Below are positions 51,401-61,800 of a DNA stretch of 64,000 nucleotides, one piece after another. The notes beneath the pieces were generated by a model. It had not been told where the DNA came from and made no database searches. It worked only from the letters and a program-made list of their open reading frames with translations. Location of the stretch: assembly GCF_000372725.1 (NCBI RefSeq), contig NW_005196681.1:309354-373353 (forward strand). Reading direction: 5' to 3'. Positions within the stretch are counted from its first letter, which is position 1, and each line of letters opens with the position of its first letter. The stretch comes from Emiliania huxleyi CCMP1516 (lineage: Eukaryota; Haptophyta; Isochrysidales; Noelaerhabdaceae). The position numbers were made by a program, and so were the translations under genes.

Positions 51401-52185
51401 GCTTGCTCTACGACGCTTGCTCGAGTCGCTCGCCTGGCTCGCGGCGACGTCTATGAAGCGCTGTGTGAGGCGCATGTCGGCGAGGACCTGGGTGGAGGCG
51501 GGGAAGGAGACTGGAAGGGGCGGGCTCGGTGGGTGGGGATAATTATGGAGGTGGCGGAGATCATGGAGATGGAGGGCTCGGTGGAGGCGGGGCCGACCTC
51601 CCACGATGTCTCGGCGCCGTCCTCCCGGAGCGGACGCATGGCCTGCGACGTGCCCACGCCGCCGACGTTTCGACGCTCGAACGGCTTGAGCAGCCAGCGG
51701 AGCATGCTCGGAGGCCAAGTCACGTCGTCATCCACAAAGACAACCACTCCGGTCGAGGCCTCGCACGCCTCGACGCCGGCCATCATCTTGTCGCGCTTGC
51801 CCGCCCCAGGGTCTGCCTCGAGCACCCGAATGCGGCACACGAAGCGGCCGTCCGGGTAGGTGGAGAGCGCCTCGCTCACCGCGCGCTCGATCTGGTCGGC
51901 CTCGTTGACCGAGGCGACGATGAGAATAGAGGATGGGCGGCAGGCCACCCAAGAATAGAGCGCGAGCTTCAGGGCCGGCAGGCTTGGCGAGAGCACAGGG
52001 CAAACAAGCGTCGTGTGCGCGGCCAGGTAGGGTGTATGCTCGCCGGAATGCTCTGGCGCGTCTGGCCGGTAGCAGAAGGAGAACAGGAGCTTGACGGCCC
52101 AGCCGGCGAGCTTGACGGCGGCGAAAACGCCGAAGGGGAAGAGGTGATCAGGGCGGAACTCTGGGTTCAGGAGTCCGCCGAGCAT
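48480..52185 (-). CDS. Processive GT2 polysaccharide synthase (Cps1/hyaluronan synthase-like)
   Basis: A long multi-exon gene from ATG 52185. The first exon has a membrane region and the GT2 core: SILIVASVNEADQIERAV, EADPGAGKRDKM and the metal site VVVFVDDDVTWP. Later exons add VLADMRLTQRFIDVAASQAS, ALDGGCQCLSGRTAAYRHHI and the catalytic QSGDDKFITRWL (G-D-D and R-W). After these come DVQMQLHPDCTAMTTFRPDA, membrane helices such as TTPLTFAAGAAVAVHGLAY, and PDAVLFAPLLSALRVYALCT running into TAAWYTRGHGG, typical of the synthase C-terminal membrane part. The product would be extruded through the plasma membrane; hyaluronan-like or other beta-glycans cannot be told apart here. The 3' part (about 49230 to 48480) is inferred from splice logic. 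Poly-C tracts precede at least two acceptors. Confidence 0.78.
49107..49274. repeat. 68-bp tandem repeat spanning an exon-intron boundary
   Basis: Copies begin with GCATGTCGAGCACGACTTGC at 49107, 49175 and 49243, the third being partial (about 32 bp). On the minus strand each unit holds the coding segment NLALQQVVLDMQ followed by GTACATTAATAATAATG in two of the three. This looks like an exon end plus a GT donor, copied twice more into the intron of the GT2 gene. In the lowest-coordinate copy the CAG is followed by GC. Confidence 0.85.
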
Positions 52186-53028
52186 CGTGCACTAACCCAG
52201 CCACTGTCTCCGGTTGCGCCGACCGACCAGCAGGTGAGCCTTCAAGCTGCCTTCAAGTGTCAAACGCTCTTCACGGCGATGGCGATTGGGAAGATGGGTC
52301 TTACTTCACAGGTGGGGCTTACTTCCCGGAAGCCAAGACGCACTCCAAGACTCTTACTTCACAGACCTTTCGAGAAGAAAACACGTCTCTTCCCAACGAT
52401 TGAATTTTAGGAGTTGAGAAACAACAACCTGTTGTCCCTTCAATGCGTTGTTTGTTTGAGAGAGAGAGAGATTTTAGAAAACCAACAAGAAATCACGACT
52501 CTCACAGTGATTTGGGCTCGGCAGCTTGTCAGCCCTCAGCCGAAGCTGGGGCCGGTCCCGTAGCCGAGAGAGCCCGCGCCGATGAGTTCGACTTTCTTCT
52601 TTGTTTTCTGGCGAACAAACAACAACTCTAACACTCACACGTCATTTGGGGCCTGGAGCCAAATGACGTGTGAGTGTTAGAGTTGTTTGGTATTGCTAAA
52701 AATCTCTCTCTCTCAATGCGCGCGCTGCTGGCTGGTCTGACAAAAAAAAAAACTGAAAGGGCGAGCCCTGGAGGCCTTCATTCACACTCACGTCGTTGCC
52801 GGTCAGTAGCTCACACACTACATTACTCGGCTCGGCACTCTACTCCCTCTTTGCCAGCGTCGATCGTTGCCTCGAAGCCGACGCGGTACCGCCCAACTGC
52901 CCCGCAAGCGACCACAGCCCGTGCTCCGACCCTCCGAGTTCGCCGAGGAGGCCGAAGAGGAGTATGTCTACGAGCAAGCGTTGGAGAACACGCTGAACGT
53001 GTGACGACTTTGGACTTGACGAGCAAGG
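52186..53028. other. Intergenic with a foldback element
   Basis: Contains the hairpin at 52621-52687 and a wider inverted pair, GAGAGAGAGAGATTTTAG near 52459 against CTAAAAATCTCTCTCTCTC near 52700. The whole may be a ~280-bp foldback element. A possible exon (EFAEEAEEEYVYEQALENTL near 52935) is too short to call. Confidence 0.45.
52621..52687. repeat. Perfect 29-bp inverted repeat
   Basis: The arms AACAACTCTAACACTCACAC plus nine bases (52621-52649) and 52659-52687 are exact complements with a 9-nt loop. It would form a very stable hairpin in RNA or single-stranded DNA. Confidence 0.9.
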
Positions 53029-53412
53029 ATGGGACGGCGTCTTGGAGCTGTACTCGAGTACGAGCGGGCACATTGCAAATGCGAATGGCAGCCTCAGAAC
53101 GGCTTCGACGGGATGGCGACCGTTGGGGGATTGGTGTTTGGTGATGATCTGCTACGCGCTGGTATACTCCTCGTGGTTGCCGGCTTCAACGTCGGCGCCA
53201 AGAAGGTGCGCCACACTCTCGCTCGGGCAACGGTCAATCGCCGCTCGTGCGCCGCGAAGGTTCCTGCCCAAAAGGTCGGCCGGATCACGATGTACGACGT
53301 TAGGCTCACGCAAGCACAGGACCGCGCGACTCGCGCAAGTAACGTCGTTGTCGACCCAGACGAGGTGACTTCATCCACGGACGACAAGGTCGACGTCTGC
53401 CCTGACTCATAG
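53029..53412 (+). CDS. Hypothetical protein, doubtful
   Basis: An ATG-started frame of 127 residues with a balanced composition. It has a hydrophobic stretch (DLLRAGILLVVAGFNVGAKK) and a polar, acidic end (DEVTSSTDDKVDVC). A competing frame over the same DNA is nearly as long. I do not recognise either. It could be the last exon of a gene that begins around 52.8 kb, or chance. Confidence 0.25.
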   Translation: MGRRLGAVLEYERAHCKCEWQPQNGFDGMATVGGLVFGDDLLRAGILLVVAGFNVGAKKVRHTLARATVNRRSCAAKVPAQKVGRITMYDVRLTQAQDRATRASNVVVDPDEVTSSTDDKVDVCPDS

Positions 53413-54785
53413 CGGGTGGGGAGGCCCTAAAACGGAGGGTGGGGTGGCGATATCGGCAGAGCTAGAGGGCTCAGCCACCCCTCCACCCCTCCACGACCCT
53501 CAACCCCTCCACCCTCCCGGAGCGAGAGAGGTCCTCGAGCCCTCCCACGTCCACCTTCCGATAGGAGGGCACACCACGCCACAGGACTGGAGGTTCCCCG
53601 TCGGATCGGCGTCGGGAGGGCTCCACAGCGCTAACCCTAACCCTAGGACTAACCCCCTCCCTGGCTCTCAGTCCCACAGGGCCCAGCGAGCTGGGAGGGT
53701 GGAGCGGTCCAACGCGGGATTCCGGGAGGGAGAGGGGGAGCAGGAGGGCTGGGCGAGGCGCAGGCGGGAGGGTGTGGTGGTGGGGTCCAGTGCACTTTTG
53801 TCACCGAGAGCTTTACGTGTCAAAACGCTCTTCACAGTCATACTAGTTAAGGCGCAGTGGAGAGGCCTGAAAAGTGGGGCTCCACCTCTCTCCCCGCCCA
53901 CCCGAGAAGCTCTGCCCAAGCTGTTGGTATAGAAGTCTAGAGGGCCTCAGGGGCTGTAGAGCCACACCTAGAAGAGGGGTTAGCTCACACTTTGTGGGCC
54001 GCACTGACCCTTCTCCCACGTGCCTTTGCCCGCCCCTCTGATGCTGGTGAGAGCCCCCACCGTTGCGCCCTCACCTCGCGCTGACATATCCTTTGGGAAT
54101 ACACCCATGGGCTCTAGGGACATGTGGGGGCAGCTTTCGTTTGCCTGCGGGTGCCATGCTGGGGTGCTGGGCTCTTATGGTAGCCATTCTCTCAGATTCT
54201 CCGGAGAGCTCCACAAAGTGTGGCCAAGGCGGCCTCCGCTCAAGGAACGTTGGGATTTTTCTGGTGACTCAGGAAGGAGGGTTCTGCGCCAAATGAAAAT
54301 CGGTTCTCCGTGCTATCCGCCCCCGGCGGGCGCCCCGGCTACGCCTGGCACAATTTACTAGAAGTCGGGGCGCTCTTCCACTTGCACTTCCGCCCGAGGG
54401 AAAAATCCCTCTCGTCTCTCAGCCCACTTGGCCATAGCAGCAGAGACGGCGCGCTCTGCTGGATCGACGAGGACGTGCACTATTTTTCCGGTGTCATGGC
54501 CGTGCCGCAGAGGCGCGCGCGGGGCGGGGCGCCCGGGGCGCGCGGGGGGCGCCTATCTCTGCGCGCACTGCGGCACACGGATCACGGTCAGCCGCTATCG
54601 CCCGCGATGTGTTTTTGCAGCCGCGCCTCCAGCAGACACAGCCACCTAAATGCCGCCCAGACAGCGCATCTCGATACGTGCGTGCGTGCTCCAACGACCA
54701 AAGCAAAACGTCTCCACGCTTCGCCCTCACCTCAGTCTGTCCAACCAAGAGCTGTCCTTCTTTCCGGAGTGCGCCACCGCCGCCC
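53413..54785. other. Intergenic, no clear gene
   Basis: No confident gene. A CTAACCCTAACCCTA piece at about 53630 is a short telomere-type remnant in the opposite orientation to the one at 28.8 kb. A frame near 54555 encodes AYLCAHCGTRIT, a zinc-finger-like C-x-x-C, without a partner motif. Confidence 0.4.
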
Positions 54786-55532
54786 TCACGCAAGCCCCTC
54801 GATCGAGGCTTGCGCAATAGCTTGGGTGAGCCGCTCCTCCGGCGCCGCGGCGCCTGAACCGCTATCCTCGCCGCCGCTGCCAGCCCCCTCCTCGTCGCCC
54901 GCGTCGTCACCCGCCGCGGGGTCAGGGGGGGGGCCGTCGTCCCTCCTCCGCCGCCGCCATGGCGGCCATCGCAATCCACGGGGTCGCCGGAGGAAGGCCA
55001 GGCTCAGCCGCGACCGGCCGCCGCCAGCGCGGCCCCGGTTCTCCTGAGCAATCATGGATGAGAGCTGCGCTGCCAACGCTGGAGGGAGAGTGCCGCGCCA
55101 CGCCTGCGCGGGCTCGTTCCAGGGGCCATCAAAGTGGGGCCCGAGCTCGTTCAGGATGAGCTGATCGGTGTCGCGCGGCTGCAGGCCGCCAATCCGATGC
55201 GAGCGCGCGTATGCAGTAAACAGCATCCAGTTGGCCCGGCTCTCGAGCTCTTCGACAGAAAGTTCGGCCGGCGGGTCGGGAAGCTCGTACTGCTGGCGCC
55301 ACGGCTTGGAACAAACTTCGCACAAGCCGAGGTCGCGTCGGCCGTACGATGACAACCGCAGATTTGGCCTCGTTGATATCCACTTCTGCACGCACGTCCG
55401 GTGGGCGAGCGATGGGCGGCCTGCGTCGAGGCATTCGCATGGCTGTACCACGTCCGGGTCGGATTCGCTCACTTCATCAAAGCAGACACGGCAGGTGCGA
55501 GGAGCGTCGTCGACACCAGGTTGTTCGAGCAT
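54786..55532 (-). CDS. RING-CH (MARCH-type) E3 ubiquitin ligase
   Basis: A single-exon gene of 248 residues from ATG 55532 (MLEQPGVDDAPRTC). The RING-CH zinc finger fills the first ~75 residues: CRVCFDE, PCECLD, LAHRTCVQKWI and CEVCSKPW give the C-C-C-C-H-C-C-C ligand order, with Trp after the His/Cys pair. This domain recruits an E2 enzyme and transfers ubiquitin to substrates. Unlike most MARCH proteins, no strong pair of membrane helices follows. The rest has a conserved-looking helical block (ESRANWMLFTAYARSHRIG, DTDQLILNELGPHFDGPW), then a basic WRRRRR stretch and an acidic Glu/Asp/Gly tail. It may therefore be soluble. The gap of 354 bp to the next gene shows nothing else. Confidence 0.88.
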   Translation of the reverse strand: MLEQPGVDDAPRTCRVCFDEVSESDPDVVQPCECLDAGRPSLAHRTCVQKWISTRPNLRLSSYGRRDLGLCEVCSKPWRQQYELPDPPAELSVEELESRANWMLFTAYARSHRIGGLQPRDTDQLILNELGPHFDGPWNEPAQAWRGTLPPALAAQLSSMIAQENRGRAGGGRSRLSLAFLRRPRGLRWPPWRRRRRDDGPPPDPAAGDDAGDEEGAGSGGEDSGSGAAAPEERLTQAIAQASIEGLA

Positions 55533-55886
55533 TGCCACCCCCGGCGTCTTCCATGGATCGATGGACGCCTGCCCAAAGCGAGGACGTACGTCGCAAGCCG
55601 CAAATTACCATGCGTTACCGGCATCATGGGTGATCATGGGTGTCGAGGTGCCATGATTTGTTCTCGTACCCGTCAACGATGAGGTGTCTCTAATGTTGAG
55701 CCACCTTTGTTCTCCAAGGCAAGAACACTGGCGAGAGGAAAGCGCTTCGTCGAATAATTATTTCTTTCGAAAAGTCCACCTTCGGGTACGTGCGTAAGAG
55801 CACATTCACTGAAAACGGTCAAAGACCGGGCACATCCCGCGAGCGATTTCACTGGACTTTTAAATTCGTGTTGGACACGTCCAAGA

Positions 55887-58769
55887 ATGAACGTTTCGCC
55901 GATGCGGGTGGTCGTGCGGCAGCGCGCTCAACCCGAGGACGGTGATGCCGCCCAGCACGGTGGGCCGCCCGAGCAGCGATGCTCGAGTGATGCACACCCA
56001 GCGGAGGAGGCAACGGCAGAGGACGTCAACGCGAGGGCGCCGTCGCGGAGAATGCCAAAGTTGAGCACTGCCGCCATTGCACTCCAGCCGACCATTGCGC
56101 CCTCCACGCGCCATCGGACCCAAAACAGAACGGTGCGTCGAGTCGAATCGAAAGCTTCCGCCAGACGGTCGTGCGTCGACATTGGTCCGGTGCGCCCATT
56201 CGGCGAGATCTCTGCGCGCGGAAACTCGCCGCTCTCCGCAAGAGGCGTCCAGCAGTGTCACAAGCCGAGCCCAGTGCACTCACCACGCGTTCATCGGGCG
56301 TTGAGGCAGTCGGAGAGGGAGACGTCAGATCCCACAACCGCTGCCATCTTGAAGGCGGCTCGGGAGTGCGATGCAGCTTGGCTAGCGGAGCATCTCGACC
56401 GGCGCGGTGGAAGCCTCGCCGAGGCCCTCCGCACCGCAGGCGCGAGTGGAATCATCGCCGAGGCGCTCGACCCGTCTTCGCTGATCAACCTCCAGGTTCC
56501 CGACCTTTCGCTTGTACGGACAGTCACAGCGCACCTCCGGTCAGTACTCGATGGCCCACTGTCATCGAGCAGCTTTGCGGAAGGGCCTATGTCGATTGAC
56601 AGGAAGAGCCGCGGCCGGCGCCCGCCGGCCGCACAGGCTTCACCAGCAATGCGCCGCCACAAGCAGCCTGGGCGGCGACACACCACGATGCCTAGCGAGC
56701 TGTCGCCGCGGTGCCGGACAGACGCAGCTCCCTCGGGCCTCAGCCGCGTGGCAGAGGGTGGCGATGCCAGCCCCCTCGTCGCCGAGAAGGCTGAATCAAT
56801 GGAGATGGGGCTGCCTGACGATATGCAGGAGCCAGTGCCGGATGCGTCGGCGGAGTTAAAAGCGCTACTGTGCCTCGCCAAGGCCGAGGTTGAGGCCGCC
56901 ACGGATCTAGGATCGACGTTTTTGCCAGCGGCCGTGGCGTCCACGCTTGCTGAGGGTGAGGCGGTGGCGTTGATCTCGCAGCTGAGATCTCACCACGTGC
57001 TCTTGCAACGCGGACCTCAGCGGCCTGCGGAGGCACGCGTGACGCCGCCGCTTCTGCACGGCGCAATTGCTGCACGCTTAGCGTGGCACTCGCGTTCGCC
57101 GCGCCGGGCATCGGGTACCGAATTGCAAGGGCCCGGCCGCTTTTGCCGGTGTGCCGCCTCCCTGGTGCCGGCAGGGTGCCTGGTGCTACGCGCCAAACCT
57201 AGGGACAAGGTACGCGCCGGTGCTGGTGCAGTAGCGGGTCAGGGGAACGCCATCGTGCTACCTCTCACGGGCTGCTCGATCCGCCTCGACCCAACCTTGC
57301 CCGACGAGCCTCTCTGTCTCAAGGTTCACGTCGGCGGCACCACCATCCTCGCAGCGCCAGGCGCCCACGCCTACCCGCAAGACATCTACACGCGGGAGAT
57401 CGGGGCTGCGACGGGCGTAGAGGCAGTGGAGGGCGGAACCGAAGGCAGAGGTCAAAGCGCTTGGGCGCCGGAGAGCTCATGGGCGCCTCTCTCCTTTGAC
57501 GCGCTCGCATGCCTCAGCTTTGACGGTGGCGAGAGCGGAGCGCGGGAGGCGCACACCTGGCACGCCACGTGCGCGTTGCTCTCCGTCCACTGCGCGCGGT
57601 CGGTGCTGCATGAGGTGCGCCTCACGCTCGCCTGGCTCGCCCACGTGGCCGTGCTCCGCAGCTCCCGTGCTGGCACGAGCACTGGTGGTACTGGTGTTGG
57701 TGCTCGTCGCCAACAGCTGCCGGAGGAGCTCTGCCGGCTCATGTTGCACCCGCCGCCGCCGCCACCCTCAACCTCTGAGATCGAGGCTGCAGCGGCCCCA
57801 CTCGTCGAGGACGCAATGCGCGTTCGCCACCAGCTGTCGCCCCCACCTCCGCAGGCAGCGGTTGGGCCCGGTCCCTGTGGCACCGCACCCTGTCGACTTG
57901 CCCTCGACGCAGAGCCGGCGAATACAGGCCGTCGTCAGATCCCCTTGCCAGCGGCTAAGCACTTGGCTGCCACACGCGCAAAGAAGCTGGCCTCCGGGAA
58001 GAAGGCTGAGGGGTCAGCAGAGGCTGCAGATGAGAGCGGGCATCGCACGACGTTGGAAAGCCTCGCCCATGAGTGCGTGAGCTTGCAGGCTGGATTGCAA
58101 GCGGCGTGCGCCCCCTCCGTCGTGCGTGGCATTGCCACGGCGTCACTCAGCGTCGTGCGTGGCTGCATGGCGCAGCTCATAGACCTCGCCACCGAGAGCA
58201 CGGCTGAGGTGTACTTACGCGTCGCACCATCACGCAGTGTCCTGCTCTCGGACCGTTGGCCGCCTCTCACGCTGCTCGGAGCGTTACCCGGCCTCTCGCC
58301 TGCAGCGGCTTCGGTGCTCAAGCAGCAGCCCAAGCGTAGCCGCGCGGCTCGCGGGTGCGGGTTGCGTCTCGTCCTCGCTTCCTCGCTGTTGGAGGTGCTC
58401 GCCCCTAGTTGCGAAGCAGCAGCTGCGTGGGTCGCCGGCGTCAACGCGCTGCCTCTGGGTTCGAAGCAAATTGCGCTCGCCGAAGCGGCCTCTCAGTCGC
58501 ATGCGCAGGCGTCGGCTCAGCCGGGCGGTCCGTCGTTGCTGGAGCTCGACCCTCTCGCAGTTGCGTTCCGCATCTTTGACCGGGACGGATCAGGTGCCAT
58601 ATCGTGGGACGAGCTTAAAACCATCCTTGCCGCCACGGGAGAGCGGCGCTCTGAGGAGGATCTGCGACAGATGATCCAAGCGTCAGACGCGAACGGAGAC
58701 GGGAGCATCGACTTTGGCGAGTTCAGGAGGCTGATGGGCAGAGGGGGGAAATACGCCTGCTCGAAGTAG
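55887..58769 (+). CDS. Large EF-hand protein of unknown function
   Basis: An intact 960-residue single-exon frame from ATG 55887. Near the C-terminus are two canonical EF-hands. Loop 1 is DRDGSGAISWDE (898-909) and loop 2 is DANGDGSIDFGE (934-945); both have all oxygen ligands and the final Glu, so calcium binding is expected. The long preceding part is Ala/Arg-rich and low in known domains. Two stretches have a faint PH-like look: around 440-510 (LVLRAKPRDKVRAGAG to CLKVHVGGTTILAAPG) and around 820-865, ending with AAAWVAGVNAL, where the Trp sits as in a PH C-terminal helix. A short poly-Pro run lies near 630. A calcium-regulated adaptor is possible. The PH suggestion is weak. Confidence 0.65.
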   Translation: MNVSPMRVVVRQRAQPEDGDAAQHGGPPEQRCSSDAHPAEEATAEDVNARAPSRRMPKLSTAAIALQPTIAPSTRHRTQNRTVRRVESKASARRSCVDIGPVRPFGEISARGNSPLSARGVQQCHKPSPVHSPRVHRALRQSERETSDPTTAAILKAARECDAAWLAEHLDRRGGSLAEALRTAGASGIIAEALDPSSLINLQVPDLSLVRTVTAHLRSVLDGPLSSSSFAEGPMSIDRKSRGRRPPAAQASPAMRRHKQPGRRHTTMPSELSPRCRTDAAPSGLSRVAEGGDASPLVAEKAESMEMGLPDDMQEPVPDASAELKALLCLAKAEVEAATDLGSTFLPAAVASTLAEGEAVALISQLRSHHVLLQRGPQRPAEARVTPPLLHGAIAARLAWHSRSPRRASGTELQGPGRFCRCAASLVPAGCLVLRAKPRDKVRAGAGAVAGQGNAIVLPLTGCSIRLDPTLPDEPLCLKVHVGGTTILAAPGAHAYPQDIYTREIGAATGVEAVEGGTEGRGQSAWAPESSWAPLSFDALACLSFDGGESGAREAHTWHATCALLSVHCARSVLHEVRLTLAWLAHVAVLRSSRAGTSTGGTGVGARRQQLPEELCRLMLHPPPPPPSTSEIEAAAAPLVEDAMRVRHQLSPPPPQAAVGPGPCGTAPCRLALDAEPANTGRRQIPLPAAKHLAATRAKKLASGKKAEGSAEAADESGHRTTLESLAHECVSLQAGLQAACAPSVVRGIATASLSVVRGCMAQLIDLATESTAEVYLRVAPSRSVLLSDRWPPLTLLGALPGLSPAAASVLKQQPKRSRAARGCGLRLVLASSLLEVLAPSCEAAAAWVAGVNALPLGSKQIALAEAASQSHAQASAQPGGPSLLELDPLAVAFRIFDRDGSGAISWDELKTILAATGERRSEEDLRQMIQASDANGDGSIDFGEFRRLMGRGGKYACSK

Positions 58770-58889
58770 CGCGCGAAGAGTACTGAGTACTCGAGGGGCG
58801 AGAGAGCGTGTGCGCGTGTGTACTCAATAATTGAATTAACTGTGAGAGAAAAAAGCAGTTATTGTTATGGCACATGCATGCAACCCCCG

Positions 58890-61800
58890 TCACTTCCCAG
58901 CCGCCTCCTTGGCCGCGATACACTGTAGCGCGGTGCAGACGGCCGTGTTGACGACGTCCTCCACGGTGCAGCCGCGCGAGAGGTCGTTGACGGGCAGGCG
59001 AAGGCCCTGCATGATGGGCCCGACGGCGGACGTTTGGGAGGCTTGCTGCACCGCCTTGTACCCGTTGTTCGCTGCGTTGAGGTCGGGGAAGATGCAGACG
59101 GTCGCGTTGCCTGCCACCTTCGAATCCGAGTTCTTGAACTTGACCGCCGCCACCGCCGGGTCGACCGCCGCGTCGAACTGAATCGGCCCCTCGAAGGGGA
59201 ACTCGGGCGCCTTGACCTTTGCGGCCTCGGTGGCTTCGCGCACCTTGTCGATCATGGGCCCCGCATTGCTGTCTCCCGTCGCGTAGGAGAGCATGGCGAC
59301 GCGCGCATCGATCCCAAAGGCCTTCGCCGTCCCAGCACTGGCGAGGGCAATCTCGGAGCTCTTCACTCTGCCGGAGCGCCCAACTGAGAATCAAGGCGTA
59401 ACCGTCAATCGAGGCCAGAAGTCGTACAGTACCGGGACAGGGAAGCCTGACCTTTTGGGCCCGGCCGGGCGCCTGAGTGGTCACGAAGGACTCGTCATCG
59501 GGCCGGATAATTGGGGGTTGAGAGGAGCAGCGAGGGTCCGCGCGCCATCTTGATGAGCTGTAGCGCTGGTCTCATCGTGTTTGCCGTGGAGTGGCACGCG
59601 CCAGAGACCATGCCGTCGCAAATGCCCTCCATCATCATCATCGTGCCGAAGTAGGCGGGGTCGTCGAGCAGGAGCTGGAGCGCCTGCGCGGCTCGGAGGG
59701 TGGTCGTGATGGCCTCCGCTTGCCCCACCACAGCCCGGGATAGCAGGTGGCTTCCTGCTCCTCAGTCATGCCCTTCTTCTTTCTCGCCTCGTACAGCCCG
59801 GTGATCATCTTCGTCGCCCACGGCTCCGGCGAGTCCACAAGCACTTGTGCCGGATCGATGATCGTCGCCTTGCTCACATCCACGTGCGCCTGCGAGGGGG
59901 GTGGGTGCTGGCATTGAGGCATGCGCAGATGGTCCTCGCCGCGCACGCGTGTGCCGCGCCTTCTCTGCGAGCTGCATTACGGTCGACTTCTTCCCGACGA
60001 TGGTGACCTCGCACAGGTCCCGCGCGAGCAGCTCGCCGGCGGCGGTGACCACGCGAGCGTCGTCACCCTTGCGAGGCGCACGAGCGCGGGTAAGGGGAGC
60101 AGCTTGGCGGCTGGGGGTGGCAGGACTCAGCTCGGCTTGGACGCCACCTCGGGAAGCACGATTTTTTGCTTGTTCTTACGCGCGGCCGAAAACATGTTGT
60201 GCTTGAAGATGAGCGGAGACATGTCGCGCACCGTCGAAGAGGGCGCCACCATCGCATCGACAAAGGCGGGGTCAATGTACTTGTCGATCAGCATTTGCGC
60301 CGTCTCGAGCTTGCCCTGCTGAAGCCCGCCCTTCTCCGAGGCGAGGGGGTGGAGCGCCCGCCCCATGGTGTTGACCACGTCGGCGGCCTGGAAGGAGGAC
60401 ATCTCTGTGAGCATCACCGGCATTCCGATGCCCTCGATGCCGGCGAGAATCTTCGAGATGTGCGGCGGGATCGACTTGGCGTTGGTCAGCAAGATACCCG
60501 GGTGATTGGGCGCGTTCCTACCGGAGAAGCGGTGCGTGGGTCGGGGCTGTCTGCGTCGAGTTGATCCCTGGGAAAGGGCGGCAGTCTCACTTGGACTGCG
60601 TCGCGAGAAGCAGCGACAGCACGATGTCAGTGCGGCCGGCGGCGGCGACGACGAGGGTGCCCGGTTGCTCCTGAAGCTGGGCGAGCAGGTCGGGAACCTG
60701 CAGCGTGCCCACCTCGATGTTTTCCACAAACTGAGCGTGCAGGTTGCCGTGGCCGTATAGGATCTCCGCATTGGTCTCTTTCGCAATCTCTGCCATCGTG
60801 GGCAGGTGCAGATTCTTGTGTGTCGGCACAAGCGCGATGGGCGAGATCCCGAGCCGCTCAAGCGACGCCTTCTGCTCAGCGGCGGCCGCCTCAAAGTTAT
60901 CCTCGGGGAGCCCCTTGATGATCGCACCGGCGCAGGTCACCGACTCGCGGTCGAAGCCCGCCTACGGGGAGTGGAGAGCGAGCGCGTCCGCGTTCGATGC
61001 AGGTGGCGGCCTGTGCCGACCAGCCTTGAACGCACCTTAATGCCCTGCAGCTCTGCCTCAAGCTCCGCGCCCTCTACGCCCTCAATATAACAGTCGTGGA
61101 CGATGACCGCCGGGATGTCGAGCGACTTGATCAGCTGCGCGTAGAAGAAGGAGGAGCCAGGCGCCTCGCGTGCACCGCGCGCATCCACGTTTTGCCCCGT
61201 CACAAGCACAAAGTCACGGCCCTCGGCATAGGCCTTGTACTTGTCGACGATCGTTCCGAAAACCTCGTCGGCCTTGCCCGCCGCGTAGAGCTCCGCCGCC
61301 TCCTCCGTCGTCATGCCGTACATGGCCTCCACCGGAACGTCGGTGAGGCCGAACTTTGCCGTCGCGCGCATGTACTGGAGGTACGGGTCCTTGTCTACGC
61401 CGGGCGTGAGCAGCCGAAAGTAGCCGAGCTGGGAGGAGCGCTTGACGACCGTGGCGAGGAGCGCCGCCTCGGTCAACTCGGTGTTCCTAAGGTCCGTCTC
61501 GATGTAGATTGCGCCGCCGAGCGGAGCCACGGTCGACGTGGCGGCTGCTGGCACAGCAGCCGTGGTCGCCGCTTTGACGCTCGCCTTTGCGCTGGCCACC
61601 TTGGCTGCCGGCAACACGCCGGCCGCCTGCGCGCTCTGCAGTGCAATCGAGAGCTCCTCGTTGGTGGGCACGACGAGGGTCTTGACGCTCGCGAAGGAGG
61701 ACTGGACCTCGGACATGCCAACCTTGTTCTTGGTCGAGTCGATGTCGATGCCAAACTTGCTGAGGCCCGCGCAGACCGACTCGCGGAGGTTGGCATCGTT

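Noticed and set aside
54555-54649. AYLCAHCGTRIT segment resembling a Yippee or cereblon zinc site
   Set aside because: Only one C-x-x-C is present, the second pair is not found nearby, and the frame is short and unsupported.
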